DNA from: Plasmodium relictum
Lineage: Eukaryota; Apicomplexa; Aconoidasida; Haemosporida; Plasmodiidae
Assembly (NCBI RefSeq): GCF_900005765.1
Contig: NC_041681.1
Location: 62,001 to 126,000, forward strand
DNA length: 64,000 nucleotides
Direction: 5' to 3'
Part shown: positions 13,228-26,004 of the stretch, in pieces
How positions within the stretch are numbered: position 1 is the first letter of the stretch
Layout: the number at the start of each line of letters is the position of its first letter
Translations under genes and position numbers: made by a program
The notes under the pieces: generated by a model
The model's database searches: none
What the model was told of the DNA's origin: nothing
Seen by the model: only the letters and a program-made list of their open reading frames with translations

Positions 13228-15657
13228 ATAACTTAGATGTAAATTTTTTGATAATTTAATTAAAATATACAAACAAAACAAAATATATAGGATTTTTTTG
13301 TTATAAAATTCAAAATTCTTTTCCTTCAAGAAAAATTGATTTTTAAAAAAAAATAATGAATATTCGCTTAATCTACTAATATTTTAAATAAAGAAAGAAA
13401 AAAAATATTTATTAAAAAATTAGAAAAAAAAATACAAAAATTTTAGCACTAAAATGAGTTATCTTTTATGTGCTACATTTAATAGAATTATTATTAAAAA
13501 TTTTTAAAAAAATACTAGATTATTTCCATTAGTCATTTAATTTGTTATTTTATATATTACAAATTATTATGTTCTATCCTTCAGAAAAAAATTATTTTAA
13601 CAAGTTACACTAATAAAAATTTACTAAAAAAAGAAATTGTTGGTGAAGTTAATGAAAAAAAAAAAATTATAAAAACAAGCCATTAGTGATACATAATATT
13701 TTATAATAAATATTTATAATTATTAAAAAAAATATAGCATGAATGTATATTTCTATTTTAGGTATCAATGAGAAAGGTATAATGTGGTTATATGTAAATG
13801 TAGATAAGTATATATAATAAAAAAGATTAATAATAAAAAAAAAGGAACAGAGTTAAATTAAGAAAGAAACTAAGCACAAAAGTGTTTATAGAAATAAACT
13901 TTAATCAAAGAAGTAAATTTTAAATTCTATTTTACACTAAAATATATATATATATTTATTAAAATGAATAAACATAAAAAAAACGAGATGATACTAAATA
14001 TATATGAACAAAGTAAATAAAAAAAAATTTTTATATGAAAATAAAAATTATTGGGTTTGTAATTACTTACATTATTCTATATCATTAAAAATATATATAT
14101 ATATATATATATATTGTATAATAATTAATTAGATTGTTCTATATAAAAAAAAAAAATGTACAAACTATTTATCTGTTTGCTAATATAATTAACTTTTTTA
14201 TTTATTGATGAAGTTTTTTTTTTTTTCATAGACTGTAATTTAATTTAATTTTTAATTTCAAATTGTAATTATTTATTACATAAAATGATACAGATACTAA
14301 TATAACATATATATTAGTGTTATTACTAATGTTATATAAATATTAAGTATAGAATTACATGTAGAAATAATAATTATTTCATTTAAGTAATAAAATAATT
14401 ATATGTTCGTTATAATTCTATTTCAATTATTTCAAATAAAATGAAATAAAAAAAAAAAAAAAAAGTAATATAAGATAGAATTATTAAATAAATTATTTTT
14501 TTTTAATAAATACATAAAGAATTAACACGTAAACTAAATTCAAAAACTTAAGATTACATTTTATCATATAAAAAAAATGTATCATATAATTCTATTAAAT
14601 TGATGAATATACAACTCTTAATATAATAAATAAAAAAAATATTATGCAAGAGGTGCATTTTTCTAATATTTTACTTTTATAAGAAACTAAAAAATGTAAA
14701 TTTTATTGTATCTATTAATAAGCACACTCTTTTAAGGTATATGTTTTCAAAAAGGACAATTTAATAAATTATTTTACTAATATAATAAAGTAGATAAAAT
14801 ATAAGAATAATAGTTGAGATTATTCTTTTTATTAGTAATTTTTTTTTTTTTTTTTTTACATACTTTTAAGAATAGACCTTTTCAATATACTAATATATTA
14901 CAGTATAAAATTTTAAAAATTATTTATATTATTCTTAACTATTTTTTTTCAATTTTTATTCAATTGTATTCTCCATTAAAAAAAAAAAAAAAGAAAAAGC
15001 CTCATACAAAACTAAATTTAGCATAAAATATTTTGATCTAAATAAAATGCATGCAAAATAATTCTTATTTCTTTAATTAAAATAATATGACCTTTCAAAT
15101 TGCTTTATAAATTTTCTTCTATTATTATTATTTTCTTCTTGAGAGCAAACATATTGAATATAGTAATATATATATGTTTTCTTAAAAATGGAATATATGA
15201 ATATAAAATAAATTTTGTTAAGAAAATGAATAAATTATAAATTAAAAGATTCAATTTTTGAAATATCTCTAATTTCTTTTTCAGTTTAAGTATTTTTAAA
15301 AATAAAAAGGAACAAAAAAAAAATATTTTTTTTTTTTTTATTGTTCATGAGGAAAATTATATACTTTTTTTTCTATAGCAAATAATGTATCATATTGAAA
15401 GGTGTAATTTAACTATGTGTATAAATATACACATATATATATATATATATAATTATATATATAATTATATCTATTCATATGAAATGATGAAATATACAAA
15501 AAAAAATTATATATGGTAATAAAGTATCAATTTTTTTTATATTTTAATTTTTTTTTTTTTTTCCTAATAAAAAATAATTAGGAACATATATAAGACAAAA
15601 AAAAAAAAAAAAAATTTCATAAAGTCTAATTCTTTTAGTTTTTATAAAAAATAATAT

Positions 15658-16228
15658 TTATTTTTTAAAAAAATTGTTAATAAATTCATTTTGTGTATGT
15701 ATCTTATATTTTCTCTCTTTATCAGCAACTTTCATAACCTAACAAAAAAAAAAAAAAAAATAGAATTATTATATAAATTAAAATTATTATAAGAAAAAAA
15801 TATATATAAGAAAAGTATAGAAATACCTGTACAATATATTTAAATTGATTATAATCTAACAGAGGTAAAAAAAGTATAGGAGAGATAATTCCTTTTTTAT
15901 TTAAATGTATTCCTTTTGATCCCATACCATATAAAACATTTAGATGAAAAGTAAGAGTTTTATCAATTTTTCTTTTATATATTTCATCAATTATTTCTAA
16001 TTTAGTCCAATTACAACTTAATATTTTTGAATGAAGTAAAAAATTTATTATTTGATTTATTTTCGCTCTTGGTGGTGAACCTTTTGATATTTTTTCAAAT
16101 GAACTCTTTAAATCTTCATCATATAAATGGAAATTTTTCTTTAGTGTATATATATCACGTTTTATAATATTTGTTTTCTTAATCAAAAAAAAAAGAAAAG
16201 AGTTTTTATAATTTAAATGTATAATCAT
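15658..16228 (-). CDS. Conserved-looking 160-residue protein, two exons, possibly mitochondrial
   Basis: Exons are 15827-16228 and 15658-15738, separated by an 88-base intron (donor CAG/GTATTT, acceptor GTTAG, phase 0). The join replaces a hydrophobic read-through tail with the soluble C-terminus VMKVADKERKYKIHTQNE. Start is the ATG at 16226-16228. The N-terminus is basic, with Phe/Leu and Lys/Asn and no acidic residues in the first 20, which would suit an organelle presequence. The middle is a normal globular-looking composition (SPPRAKINQIINFLLHSK, TFHLNVLYGMGSKGIHLN) with no low-complexity insert, unusual for this genome and suggesting a constrained small protein. I do not recognise the family. 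A mitochondrial ribosomal or respiratory-chain subunit is a guess. By position it is one of the two small genes between AP2-SP2 and P36. Confidence 0.75.
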
Positions 16229-17049
16229 TTTACTTTTTCATTAATAAAAGCATATAAAAAGAAAAGAAATTAAGAATAAAAAAAAAAAAAAAAAAGTTAT
16301 TTTTATCTCATATAAAAATCTAAAAAAAAATGTATTTTCAAAAGTTTAAAAAAAAAGGAATAATATACATCTAAATATTATTTTTTTTTTAAATTATTTT
16401 ATTTATTTTAATTCTCTACAATTATTAAAATTTTATAATATAGTTAGATAACTTTTCAAAAAAATTGCTAAAAAGATAATGTTTTTTTTCACATTCTTTT
16501 TTTTTTTTTTTTTTGTTATATAATAGTTTATTTTTATTTTATTTAATTTTCTTATTATGATTTAATTTAAAAATTTTCTTTTTACTAATTTAATACAATT
16601 CCTTTTTTTTTTTTTTTTTGTTTATTTGTTTATTTATATAATACTTAAAATTGTAAATATGAATACCTACAAAATATCAAATTTTTTTAAATTTTTTTCT
16701 TATTGTAAATAATAATTTTTATGTGTATCATATATTATTTACAACTGTAAGTTTTATTCTTTAAAGATAAATTTTACACATTTAAAATTTTTTCAAAAGA
16801 TTTTAAAATTAAATCACAAAAAAGAAAAAAAATACATGAATAAAAAAGTTATGTATATTATAAAATAAAATACCTAAATATTTTAAATGTATAACTTTAA
16901 AATATAATTTATAATATAAAAATTAAAAAAATAAATATTTCATTTCACATTTTTTTTTTTAATTCATTAATTTTACCAAAAAAAAAAAAAAAAAATTATT
17001 TAATAATAAAAATGGAAAAAAAAATATTATTTTTACTTCTAGAATCTTT
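16229..17049. other. Intergenic, nothing recognised
   Basis: About 820 bases of T- and A-runs between the start of the 160-residue gene and the stop of the Ran-binding-domain gene, both transcribed leftward. I see no coding or RNA signal. Confidence 0.7.
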
Positions 17050-20000
17050 TTAATTTTTTTTTATAATATTGTCAATTTTCTTAACAAATTCATCCCTTGA
17101 AGCACTGTTCATAAATGTTACAATGTACTGATTCAATTTTTTTTCATCACCTAATAAAATAAAATGAAAAAAAAATACTTTATTCAAATCTCAGAAAAAA
17201 AAAAAAAAGGGAAACAAAAATAAAAATATATAAATTATAAAAATAATACTGAGTTATTAATTAATTTTTTTTTTTTTGTTTAATCTACATATATCTCTTC
17301 CGCTAAATAAAGCAGACATATTTTTGGTTGGTATTATTTTGAATCCATTGAAAATATCTGTATTTAAAAATAATCTTCCACTTCCTTTTTGGAAACATAA
17401 GATTCTACATTTGTTATTTTCTTTATTTTTCATTATTTGTATTTTGACTGGTAAGTAACCTGACCAATCATATTTCTCATTTTTCTTTATAAATTTACTT
17501 ATTTTTATACTACTCTCTGAATATAATGTTTCTTCATTTTCTACAAAAATAAAGAAAAAAGAAAAAAAAAAGGTAAAAAAATAATATATTTTTTGAAAAA
17601 AAAGAAAAACAGAAAAGATATGCATATATATATTTATGAAAAATACTAACCAAAAGCATTTTCTGAAGCACTCATTTTAACTTCCTTTTTTTCATCAGTA
17701 AGATCTTTTTTTTTATTTAAACTTTTTCTTAATTTTTCTATATCTATATTTATATTTCCAAAAATATTTAATTTCTCTATATTTTCATTATTAAACAATT
17801 TATTAGGTGAGTTTGAATCATTCTAAAAAAGAAAATAAAAATATATTTATGAAAGATTTTCATTTTAATGATTTTAGTAAATATAACTTCACAACTTCTT
17901 ATAAATAGGCATTTTCTCTTTTTTTTTTTTAAATACTAATGAAGAAAATAGACGATCATTCTTTTTTGTATGACTATTTTCACTAGTAACACTTTCATTA
18001 TCACTGTAAAAAAAAATATTTAGGTATTTTTTTTTTTTTTTCTTTTTTATACTGAATTCATTTTATTATGTTATTTTTAATAATTTAAAGTGACCTTTTC
18101 TGATTTTTATTGTTATTAACATTTTCTTTTTCCTTCTTTTTTTCTCCTTCAACATCTTGAGAATTTTTATTCACATCTTCATCGTCATCATTTTTTTCTT
18201 TTAAATAATTTTTTCTGTGGGGAGGCTTTCTTTTTCTTCTTTCTTCTTCTTCTTCTTCTTCTCTCTCTGCTTCTTCATCAAATTTTCTTACTTCTTCTTC
18301 ATCATCTTCATCTTCTTCTCTATCTATTTCTTCTTGGACTTTTTCATCTTTCTCTGAATCATCTAAATCATCATCGTCACAATCATTGTTACTATCTCCT
18401 GGAGTTTCACTTTTTGAGGAAGATTTTCTTTTTCTTCTTTCTTCTTCTTCTCTCTCTGCTTCTTCATCAAATTTTCTTACTTCTTCTTCATCATCTTCAT
18501 CTTCTTCTCTGTCTATTTCTTCTTGTGCTTTTTCATCTTTCTCTGAATCATCTAAATCATCATTGTCACAATCATTGTTACTATCTCCTGGAGTTTCACT
18601 TTTTGAGGAAGATTTTCTTTTTCTTCTTTCTTCTTCTTCTTTCTCTGCTTCTTCATCAAATTTTCTTACTTCTTCTTCATCATCTTCATCTTCTTCTCTA
18701 TCTATTTCTTCTTGTGCCTTTTCGTCTTTCTCTGAATCATCTAAATCACTATCACCATCTTTTTCTGATATTCCTTTTAGTAAGGGATGTCTTCTTTTTC
18801 TTCTTTCTTCTTCTTCTCTTTCTTCTTCTTCTCTCTCTTCTTCATCATCTTCATCTTCTTCTCTATCTATTTCTTCTTGAACTTTTTCATCTTTCTCTGA
18901 ATCATCTAAATCATCATCGCCACAATCATTGTTACTATCTTCTGGAGTTTCACTTTTTGAGGAAGATTTTCTTTTTCTTCTTTCTTCTTCTTCTCTTTCT
19001 TCTTCTTCTCTCTCTTCTTCTTCATCATCTTCATCTTCTTCTCTATCTATTTCTTCTTGTGCTTTTTCATCTTTCTCTGAATCATCTAAATCAGTATCAT
19101 CCTTTTCATTTTCGCTATATTTTTGTTTAGAATTGGTATCATTAGCATTTTCACTTAATTTTAAAAAGGAATTTTTTTTCTGATTCTTCTTATTATTTCT
19201 TTTTAAAATTCCTTTTTTTTTCTGGGTTTCTTTTTTTAGTTCCTTTTTTTCCTTTTCAATATTTTTTTTTTTAATTACTTTTTTAATTTCTTCTGCATAA
19301 CCTTTCTTTCCTCCATTTTTTTTGCTTTTTATATTATCTTTTTTTGATAAACTAATTCTGCTTTTATCTTTATCTTTTGAAATACTCTTAATCAATTCTC
19401 TTTCTTTCTTAACAGTTTCATTTTCCTTTTTTGAAGTATTAATTTCTGACAATTCACACTTTTTGTTACCTGTATTTTTAATTTAAAAAAAAAATAAAAT
19501 AAAATAAAAAATAAAAAAATATTAATCTTCAATTATTTTTAAAATGTGTTTATATATATATATATATATATATATATTTTCTTTTTACCATCTTTTATTT
19601 TATTTTCTGTAGGATCAAAGCCAGTTTTTGCTATCTAAAAAAAAAAATTTGTGTAAAATTAAAATTAATGTAATAATTACAACATAAATAGAAAAAAAAT
19701 TTTTTTTCTCTTCTTTCTCTTTTAATTATAACTTTAACGGGTGTGTTATTTTTCTCTATATTACGCCTAAAATAGAAATGTATTTTTAAGAAATATAGCA
19801 TTTATATATATAACCATTTTGATTTATATATGTATATATATATGAAATTAATGAAAATAAAAGGAAATTTATTATCATATCCAAATAAAAAAAAAAACTT
19901 AGAGACTCATATCCAATAATTAAAAACAAAAATTTTTTTCTTTATTATATTTTACAAATTTATTATTTTTTTCGTACTTTTTAGAATTTTTTGTTTTAGA

Positions 20001-20209
20001 GTTATTTTCCTTTGCTTTAGATGAGTTTAATTTCTATGAAAATTTAAAAGAATAATTTTTTAAAAAATAAAAAAAAATTAACGGTCTAATAATTGTAGAA
20101 AAAATATATAATGCATCTATTATATATATTTTGAAATTAATTATACTTATTTCCGTGTTAATTATTGCATTTTTATATATTTATTTTATTTTAAATTTTT
20201 AGTTACCAT
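17050..20209 (-). CDS. Ran-binding-domain protein, Nup50/Nup2-like nucleoporin, nine exons
   Basis: Exons in transcript order are 20207-20209 (ATG only), 19978-20033, 19733-19766, 19589-19634, 18095-19469, 17937-18003, 17651-17822, 17289-17540 and 17050-17150. All junctions are GT..AG and all phases close, giving 701 residues. The C-terminal part is a Ran-binding (RanBD) fold: ENEETLYSESSIKISKF, then YDWSGYLPVKIQIMKNKE, then CRILCFQKGSGRLFLN, ending DEFVKKIDNII. In the family this domain binds RanGTP at the nuclear pore. The N-terminus SKKRNIEKN resembles the basic start of Nup50/Nup2, and an FG-type FGNI sits before the domain. The fifth exon carries five acidic repeats. It would work in nuclear transport at the nuclear envelope. 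RanBP1-like or another FG nucleoporin is the alternative. The domain is firm, the Nup50 assignment moderate, and the one-codon first exon is the weakest part of the model. Confidence 0.8.
18229..19110 (-). repeat. Five tandem acidic/basic repeats of 165-189 bp in the Ran-binding-domain gene
   Basis: Units begin DLDDSEKDEK(A/V)QEEIDREEDED, pass through an EEE/ERRKRK block and, in three copies, end SSSKSETP-DSNNDC. Spacings between successive units are about 189, 189, 165 and 180 bases, all multiples of three. DNA between copies is nearly identical, so expansion is recent and length probably varies between isolates. It is strongly charged and likely disordered. Confidence 0.9.
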
Positions 20210-22406
20210 TGTTTATTTAAATTGAATAGAAATCAACTTTTTTGAATAATGTACGTATATTTAAAAAAAAATTTTAATAAAAGATAGTGTATCTGAAAAT
20301 TTTATTTATAAAAATATATTTAAAAAGTATAAAAGAAATGGATATATCATGTGTTTTAAAAATTTTTTTGTTTTTAATGTAATCATTAATTTATTTATTT
20401 ATTTATTTTATTTTATTATGTTTTTTTTTAAATTAGCTTATCTAATTTTTTATGCATATTAAAAACAAATTAAAAAGATATTTTTATGCTTCATATTTCA
20501 TTTTTTTTTTTTTTTTTATTTTTTTAAAATTTTTTATCATTTGTAAGCAAAAAATTTCGTAGTATTTTATTTATAAAATAAATATACATAATTTTTAAAT
20601 TTTTCTTGCATCTTTTTTTTTTTTTAAAAGGTATATTAACACACTGCTTTTATTTAAATGCGTTCATACTTTAAGGTAACAATATATTATAATAAAACCT
20701 TTGAATTATGTAAGCAGAAAATGTAATATTTTAAAAATTTCTAATATAAATATTTATTAATTACAACATGTTTAAATCAGAAAAAAAAAAAAGAGAGAAT
20801 AAAGTTGAAATATATTTGGAAATAAAAAAAAAAAAAGAACAAAGCTAAAATCAGTTAAATCTTAAGAATATTTAAATTATTTCTCTAAAAATAATACGTA
20901 AGCATTAATTTAATTATCCTGAACATTATTTATTTTTTTTCTTTTTACACTATCGTATGTTTTATTATTTAATAATTATAATTTATTCAAAAAAAAAAAA
21001 AAATATAAATTAAAGTTGTCAAAAATATAAGATAATCTATAAAAATCCTTAGAGTAATTTTGTTAAAAATTATAATTAAATGAATTTTTCTAGTGTAAAA
21101 TAATTAATAAAATAAAATGAAAATAATTATATTTAAAATTATCAAAAAGAATAAAAGTAAAAATTATTAAAATTGAAATAAACACATATAAAATAATATA
21201 TATATATATATATATATACATATATTATACTTTCAAAATATTATAAGATAAAAGATTCTTTAATAAAATTAAATACATATATGTATGATATTTAATAGTA
21301 TAATTCAATTAACATATAAATGAAATATATTTTAGAAATTAATTTAAAATATGTTGTAAAAAAAAAAAAAAAATAAAACAATTGAATAAAATATCATGGA
21401 AAAATTATATATAATAATATATTAATTTGTAGTATAAGCACTTTATGTAATTGTCTATTTTATTTCTGGGTAATAAATTTGTTATTAAAAAAAAAAAAGT
21501 AAAAAACAAAAAATAAAATTTTAACTTTATTTCGTGTATATTATTTTTTATATTGTTAATTTCAAATTATTTATAATTAATATTAAATATATTTACAATA
21601 TATTTACTACTGAGATTAATTTCTATGATTATCTTATGTTTTTGTTTATATATATATATTTATTTATTTAGTCAATTTAATATATAATTTTTATAAATTA
21701 CTTTAATCTGGAAGTACTATATAAAACTTTCTATTATTCCTTGTACAATATTATTTTACATTAAGAATCTATCATAAATATTTTTATTTTTTTATTTTTT
21801 TTTATTTTTTTTTTTGAATAAATTTTAAAATTCCATTAAATCAACTTGCTCTATTGTATAAATGTATAATAAAGTTGTAATGCCCAAAATATCTTAGAAC
21901 AAATAAATAATTTTAAAAAAAAATTTTCTTTGATATTAATTAATTTTATTTTTATCACGTCTTCTTAAAAAGAAATAAAAAATATACATTTATAGATATG
22001 TATCATTATTAAATTTTTATTTAAAACATATTTAAAGATATATAATTATATATGTATTTATTTTAAAAAGAAAAAAAAAAAAATAAATATGGAAATAAAA
22101 TGTATTTTCTTTAAAATGTTCTTAAAATTTTACTATATAAATTTATAAAAATTTTAGCTTATTTTAAATTTAAAAAAAAATAAATAAAAAAAAAGTTCTA
22201 AAATGAACGTTTCAACTAGAAGTTAAAAGATGTAAAATCTATTTAATTAAATATTTTTATGTAATAAAAATCAGAATATTTTTTTTTTTAGAAAAAAAGA
22301 ATTTCAAAAAGAAATAAGAAAATATTTTTTATAATCTCCTTATCATAATTCCAAAATTTTATAAGAGAGTACTTATTTATTTTATTTTATTTTTTTTTTA
22401 AATATC
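20210..22406. other. Intergenic, upstream of the Ran-binding-domain gene
   Basis: About 2.2 kb between this gene's start and the P36 stop. It contains poly(A)/poly(T), a TA run near 21195-21220 and no supportable coding or RNA gene. Confidence 0.7.
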
Positions 22407-23315
22407 TTATTGATTTTTTTTAATGTTGTAAATAGCAACTCCAACACCATATGAATATTTGCAATAACATAAAAATGTTACATCATAATGAACATTTTCA
22501 GGTATCCATAGGTAAGAAGTTGTAGAAAATTTTTGAAAGTTTTTGTCTTTATCAAAAGATGAAAACTCAGGGTAATATTTTGCATCAGGTATTAAGTTAT
22601 TTATATTCATTGTTACTAAATTCAATGAGGATACTGAAAATGATACTGTACCAAAACAAGTAGGAGGCAATATCTGTATACCTTTAAAGTTCTTATCATT
22701 ATAATTATTGCAGTTAATCCCAACTACATCTCCTCCAGTAGCGTCTATTTCACAAATAAAACTTTCTCTTTGAGACATGGTCTTTGTTAAAAATTGTTGT
22801 TTTCCTTTATTATTACCGTAGTCGCATCCTTTAATATAATCTTCATTACTATTATAACTTTTTTTAGTTTTAAGAACTATTTTAATATATGGTGTTATAC
22901 CTTCTTTATTTGATTGATCACATGTACATACAATAGCTACATCTTCTTTCACATAAAAAGGAGCATATATGCCTAAATGATTTCTATTAAATTTAATTAT
23001 ATTCTCTAATATTATTCCTGGTAATGTTTGGTGTATCTCTTCTTCTTTATTATTAATAATAAGTTTATCTTTTATTCCTAAATACTTAAAACAGTAACTT
23101 GAGTTGTAATCATTATTTGCTCTATTTATAGGGCATAACAATTTTATAGCTTTATTGTAATCGTAATTAACCTCACAATTTCCAGTTGGATAATCTTTTA
23201 AATTGCAAATGTAGTAATCTCCAATTTTTAATTCTTTTACATCAAGCATATATATAGTGTAATAAGAAAAAAAATATATATATATAACTAATAATGAATA
23301 ATATGAATTTTTCAT
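22407..23315 (-). CDS. P36: 6-cysteine protein P36 (secreted, no GPI tail)
   Basis: A 302-residue s48/45 (6-cys) protein. After a signal peptide (LLVIYIYFFSYYTIYML) come two 6-cys domains with all twelve cysteines. Domain 1 cysteines occur in YIC, GNC, LLCP, YCF and the pair VCTC. Domain 2 cysteines occur in KGCDYG, FICEI, GINC, PTCFG and the pair LCYC. There is no C-terminal hydrophobic tail, so no GPI anchor; this and its place next to P52 identify P36. Known biology: P36 acts with P52 on sporozoites in entry into hepatocytes with formation of a parasitophorous vacuole. The start is the ATG at 23313-23315, the only one before domain 1; the frame is open further upstream but without another ATG. 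It is the downstream-most of three tandem, same-strand paralogues. At 302 residues it is somewhat compact for the family. Confidence 0.9.
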   Translation of the reverse strand: MKNSYYSLLVIYIYFFSYYTIYMLDVKELKIGDYYICNLKDYPTGNCEVNYDYNKAIKLLCPINRANNDYNSSYCFKYLGIKDKLIINNKEEEIHQTLPGIILENIIKFNRNHLGIYAPFYVKEDVAIVCTCDQSNKEGITPYIKIVLKTKKSYNSNEDYIKGCDYGNNKGKQQFLTKTMSQRESFICEIDATGGDVVGINCNNYNDKNFKGIQILPPTCFGTVSFSVSSLNLVTMNINNLIPDAKYYPEFSSFDKDKNFQKFSTTSYLWIPENVHYDVTFLCYCKYSYGVGVAIYNIKKNQ

Positions 23316-26004
23316 CTTTAAAAAAAAAAAAAAAGAAAAGAAAAAGGAAAAGTTTAAATAAAAAGATAAAATAGAATAAAATAAATACAAATGTATTGGT
23401 AATGAAAGGGAGCTACTAATATTTTATATTACTTATTCAATAGAATAATGCCAATGATAGTTAATGTTGTATTATATATATATATATATCAATTTTATTA
23501 TTTAAAATGCATTTTATAAAAATCAAGAAGTGAAATAAAAATAATAAATAAAAAATTTATTTATTAAAATGTATATTTATACATATATATATATATATTG
23601 TTACTAACAAAAAACACGGAAAATTTTCATATGATTATGTTTTACAAAATAAAATGCAACTATTAATTTATGTTATTTATCCGTATATATATATCCTTGT
23701 CTTTTTTTTTTTAATTTTTTTTTATTTTTATTTTTTTAAATGTAAAAGAATTTCACTATTACACAACACTTCAGAAATACAAAACGATTCAAAATTTTTC
23801 TAAAAAAATAAAGGTATTACGTTATATTCTTTATTTTAATCTATCTTTTACATAATTTAGTTAAAATAATATTTTATTATTTCTCTTTTTTTTTTTCTTT
23901 TATTCTTTTAAAAATAACATAAGTATAATAAATATATATATATATAAATGAAAATTAATAAAAAATAATTTTTTTTTTTTAACATGCAACTATAAGTAGA
24001 ACTAATCTTAGGTGAGTATTTAACTCAAAATATTATTTTCTTAGTTTTTTTTCGTTTTCTAAATATCTTTTTATATTTATAGCGGTCCAAAAAAATCAAA
24101 AAATCATCAATTTTTGTGCATGAAAAATGATATAATATTGTATTTTAACAAAGAATATGATTTGTTTCTATAACAAATCATAATTAGTAGTAATATCAGT
24201 AAAAATGATCATAAAAAAAAAAAAAATTTAAGTATATAACTACATATTTAAAGTACCATAAAATATATATATACACATTATTAATAAGTATTTCTTTTTT
24301 TTTTTTTTTTATATATAAAAAATTAACTTTTACTTTTTTTTATGTTATTAATTAATAAAAGTATGTGTTAATCTCTATGTAAGTTGAGCAAAGTTACATA
24401 TTCATCGAGATGTTTTAAACGAATGAAAATTAAAAATTCATAAAAGATATATTGTTTTAAAGCTTTTTAGAATGTAAGGAATTGGAAATAATTTTTTTTT
24501 TTCTCTATATATATTTATTTTTTTTTTACATAATTATTTTTATAATTTTTATAAAAATATTTATTATAAATTTTTATATAAGTATATATTTTATAGGAAA
24601 TAATATACAATGTGAAAAGTTAAATAACCAAAGAGGGGAAAATATCAAAGAAAAGAAGAAATATTCATAAAATAAATAGGAATATCCGATTATTTAATGA
24701 AATTTTAGAAGAGAAAATAGTTCATTAAGTATATTGTGTTCGTGTTTACATAAGGTTTTTATTATAAGTTATATGTATGATTTACGCGTGAATACTTATA
24801 CATTTAAATATGATTAAACATTTAGTTAACTTTAAATTAGACTTTTACATAAGAGAATTAATAAAAAAGTTATTAAAATTAGTAGATATTTATATGCATT
24901 CCCATTATTAATTTATTTGTTGAAAACTCTAGCAAAGTAGCTGAAAGGACAAGTAATAAATTTGTTATAGTTCACTTTTATTTTTAATTATTCTTTAGAA
25001 AAAAAAATTTTTTTTTCTTCTTATATCTTTATAGTTTTGGCAAGTATAATAATTCCATAAAAAATCTTTTTGTTAATTTCACAAAAGTAAATTATTTAAA
25101 ATAAAAGAAAATAAATATACATAAAAGTATAGAAATATATTAACTAATGCAATTATGCCTGTATATAACTATGAATAAAGTTTTAACCTTTAGATTAAAA
25201 AAAAAAGAAGAAATAGAATATATCTAAAATATTTTTTTAATTTGTTTTCATCTTATTATTTTCATAAAAGAATTACACCTTATGAAACATAATAAAAAGA
25301 AGTAAAAGACGAATTATTACTTATTGCAGGATCTAAAAATGTAAACATGCATTTCTTCATTAAATATTTTTATTATTATTTTTATTTAATAAAGCATAAG
25401 AAGCTTTCATTTCTTTATGCTATTTTAAGTTTATCGAAATATTCAATTTATTGCTAAAAATGAAATTTAAATTAAAAAAAAAAGAAAAACATATAATTTT
25501 ATAAAATATAATAAAATTAAAGTTATTACAAAAGTTTACGAATTCAATACAAAAAACAAATTATATATCTTATTAAAAACTTTAAAATATAAAAAAAAAA
25601 TTTTACTTCACTTTTTAATTATATTTTTAGTTCATTTCTATATAAAACATTATATATATATTATTAACAATGGATAAATAGATACATCAAAAATAAAAAA
25701 ACGATTATACCATTTTTGAATTATTAATTATATACAATATTAGAAACATAAAACTGTAAAAATATATTAGAAAAAACAAATGTTTAAATAATAATTAATG
25801 TGTTTATAAAAGTGGATATACATTATTGTATTTTGAAAATAATAAAAAAAAGAAATATAATGATGCTAATATATTTTAAAAAGAAAGATAAAAAATAAAA
25901 ATAAATTATTTCAAATGATAAGAATCGAAAAAAAAAAAAATGTATATGGTAATATATTTATAAATATACACGCATGTAAAAAAAAAAAAAAAAGGTTATA
26001 ATTT
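23316..26004. other. Intergenic: upstream region of P36
   Basis: About 2.7 kb between P36 and P52, both leftward. It holds TGCATG sites at 24117-24122 and 25346-25351 (the latter as CATGCA) and poly(dA:dT). The open frame at 24482-24670 is low-complexity and not supported as a gene. Confidence 0.7.
24117..24122 (+). promoter_or_regulatory. TGCATG motif upstream of P36
   Basis: TGCATG within TTGTGCATGAAA, about 800 bases before the P36 start codon. P36 is a known sporozoite gene and TGCATG is the AP2-Sp core, so this is a candidate activator site. Motif match and position are the only evidence. Confidence 0.4.

Larger units (their letters stand above)
11938..15657. other. Intergenic: long upstream region of AP2-SP2
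   Basis: About 3.7 kb without a supportable gene. It holds poly(dA:dT) runs and TA microsatellites (12497-12530, 14087-14115, 15430-15475). Higher-complexity spots are a perfect palindrome at 12815-12826 and TGCATGCA motifs at 13219-13227 and 15048-15055. Most of it should be promoter and 5' leader of the leftward AP2 gene, with the 3' end of the leftward gene at 15658 adjoining on the right. Short open frames here (for example 12481-12684 and 14814-15026) are low-complexity and have no splice partners I could find. Confidence 0.7.

Noticed and set aside
18386-19183. Ser- and Leu-rich open frames on the + strand
   Set aside because: Antisense readings of the acidic repeats in the Ran-binding-domain gene; their own composition is wholly explained by the repeat.
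23316-23390. N-terminal extension of P36
   Set aside because: Open but lacks an ATG and is poly-Phe from a T-run; the signal peptide begins at the ATG at 23315.
24482-24670. Rightward 62-codon frame
   Set aside because: Phe/Ile-rich low complexity in the P36 upstream region, no partner exon.
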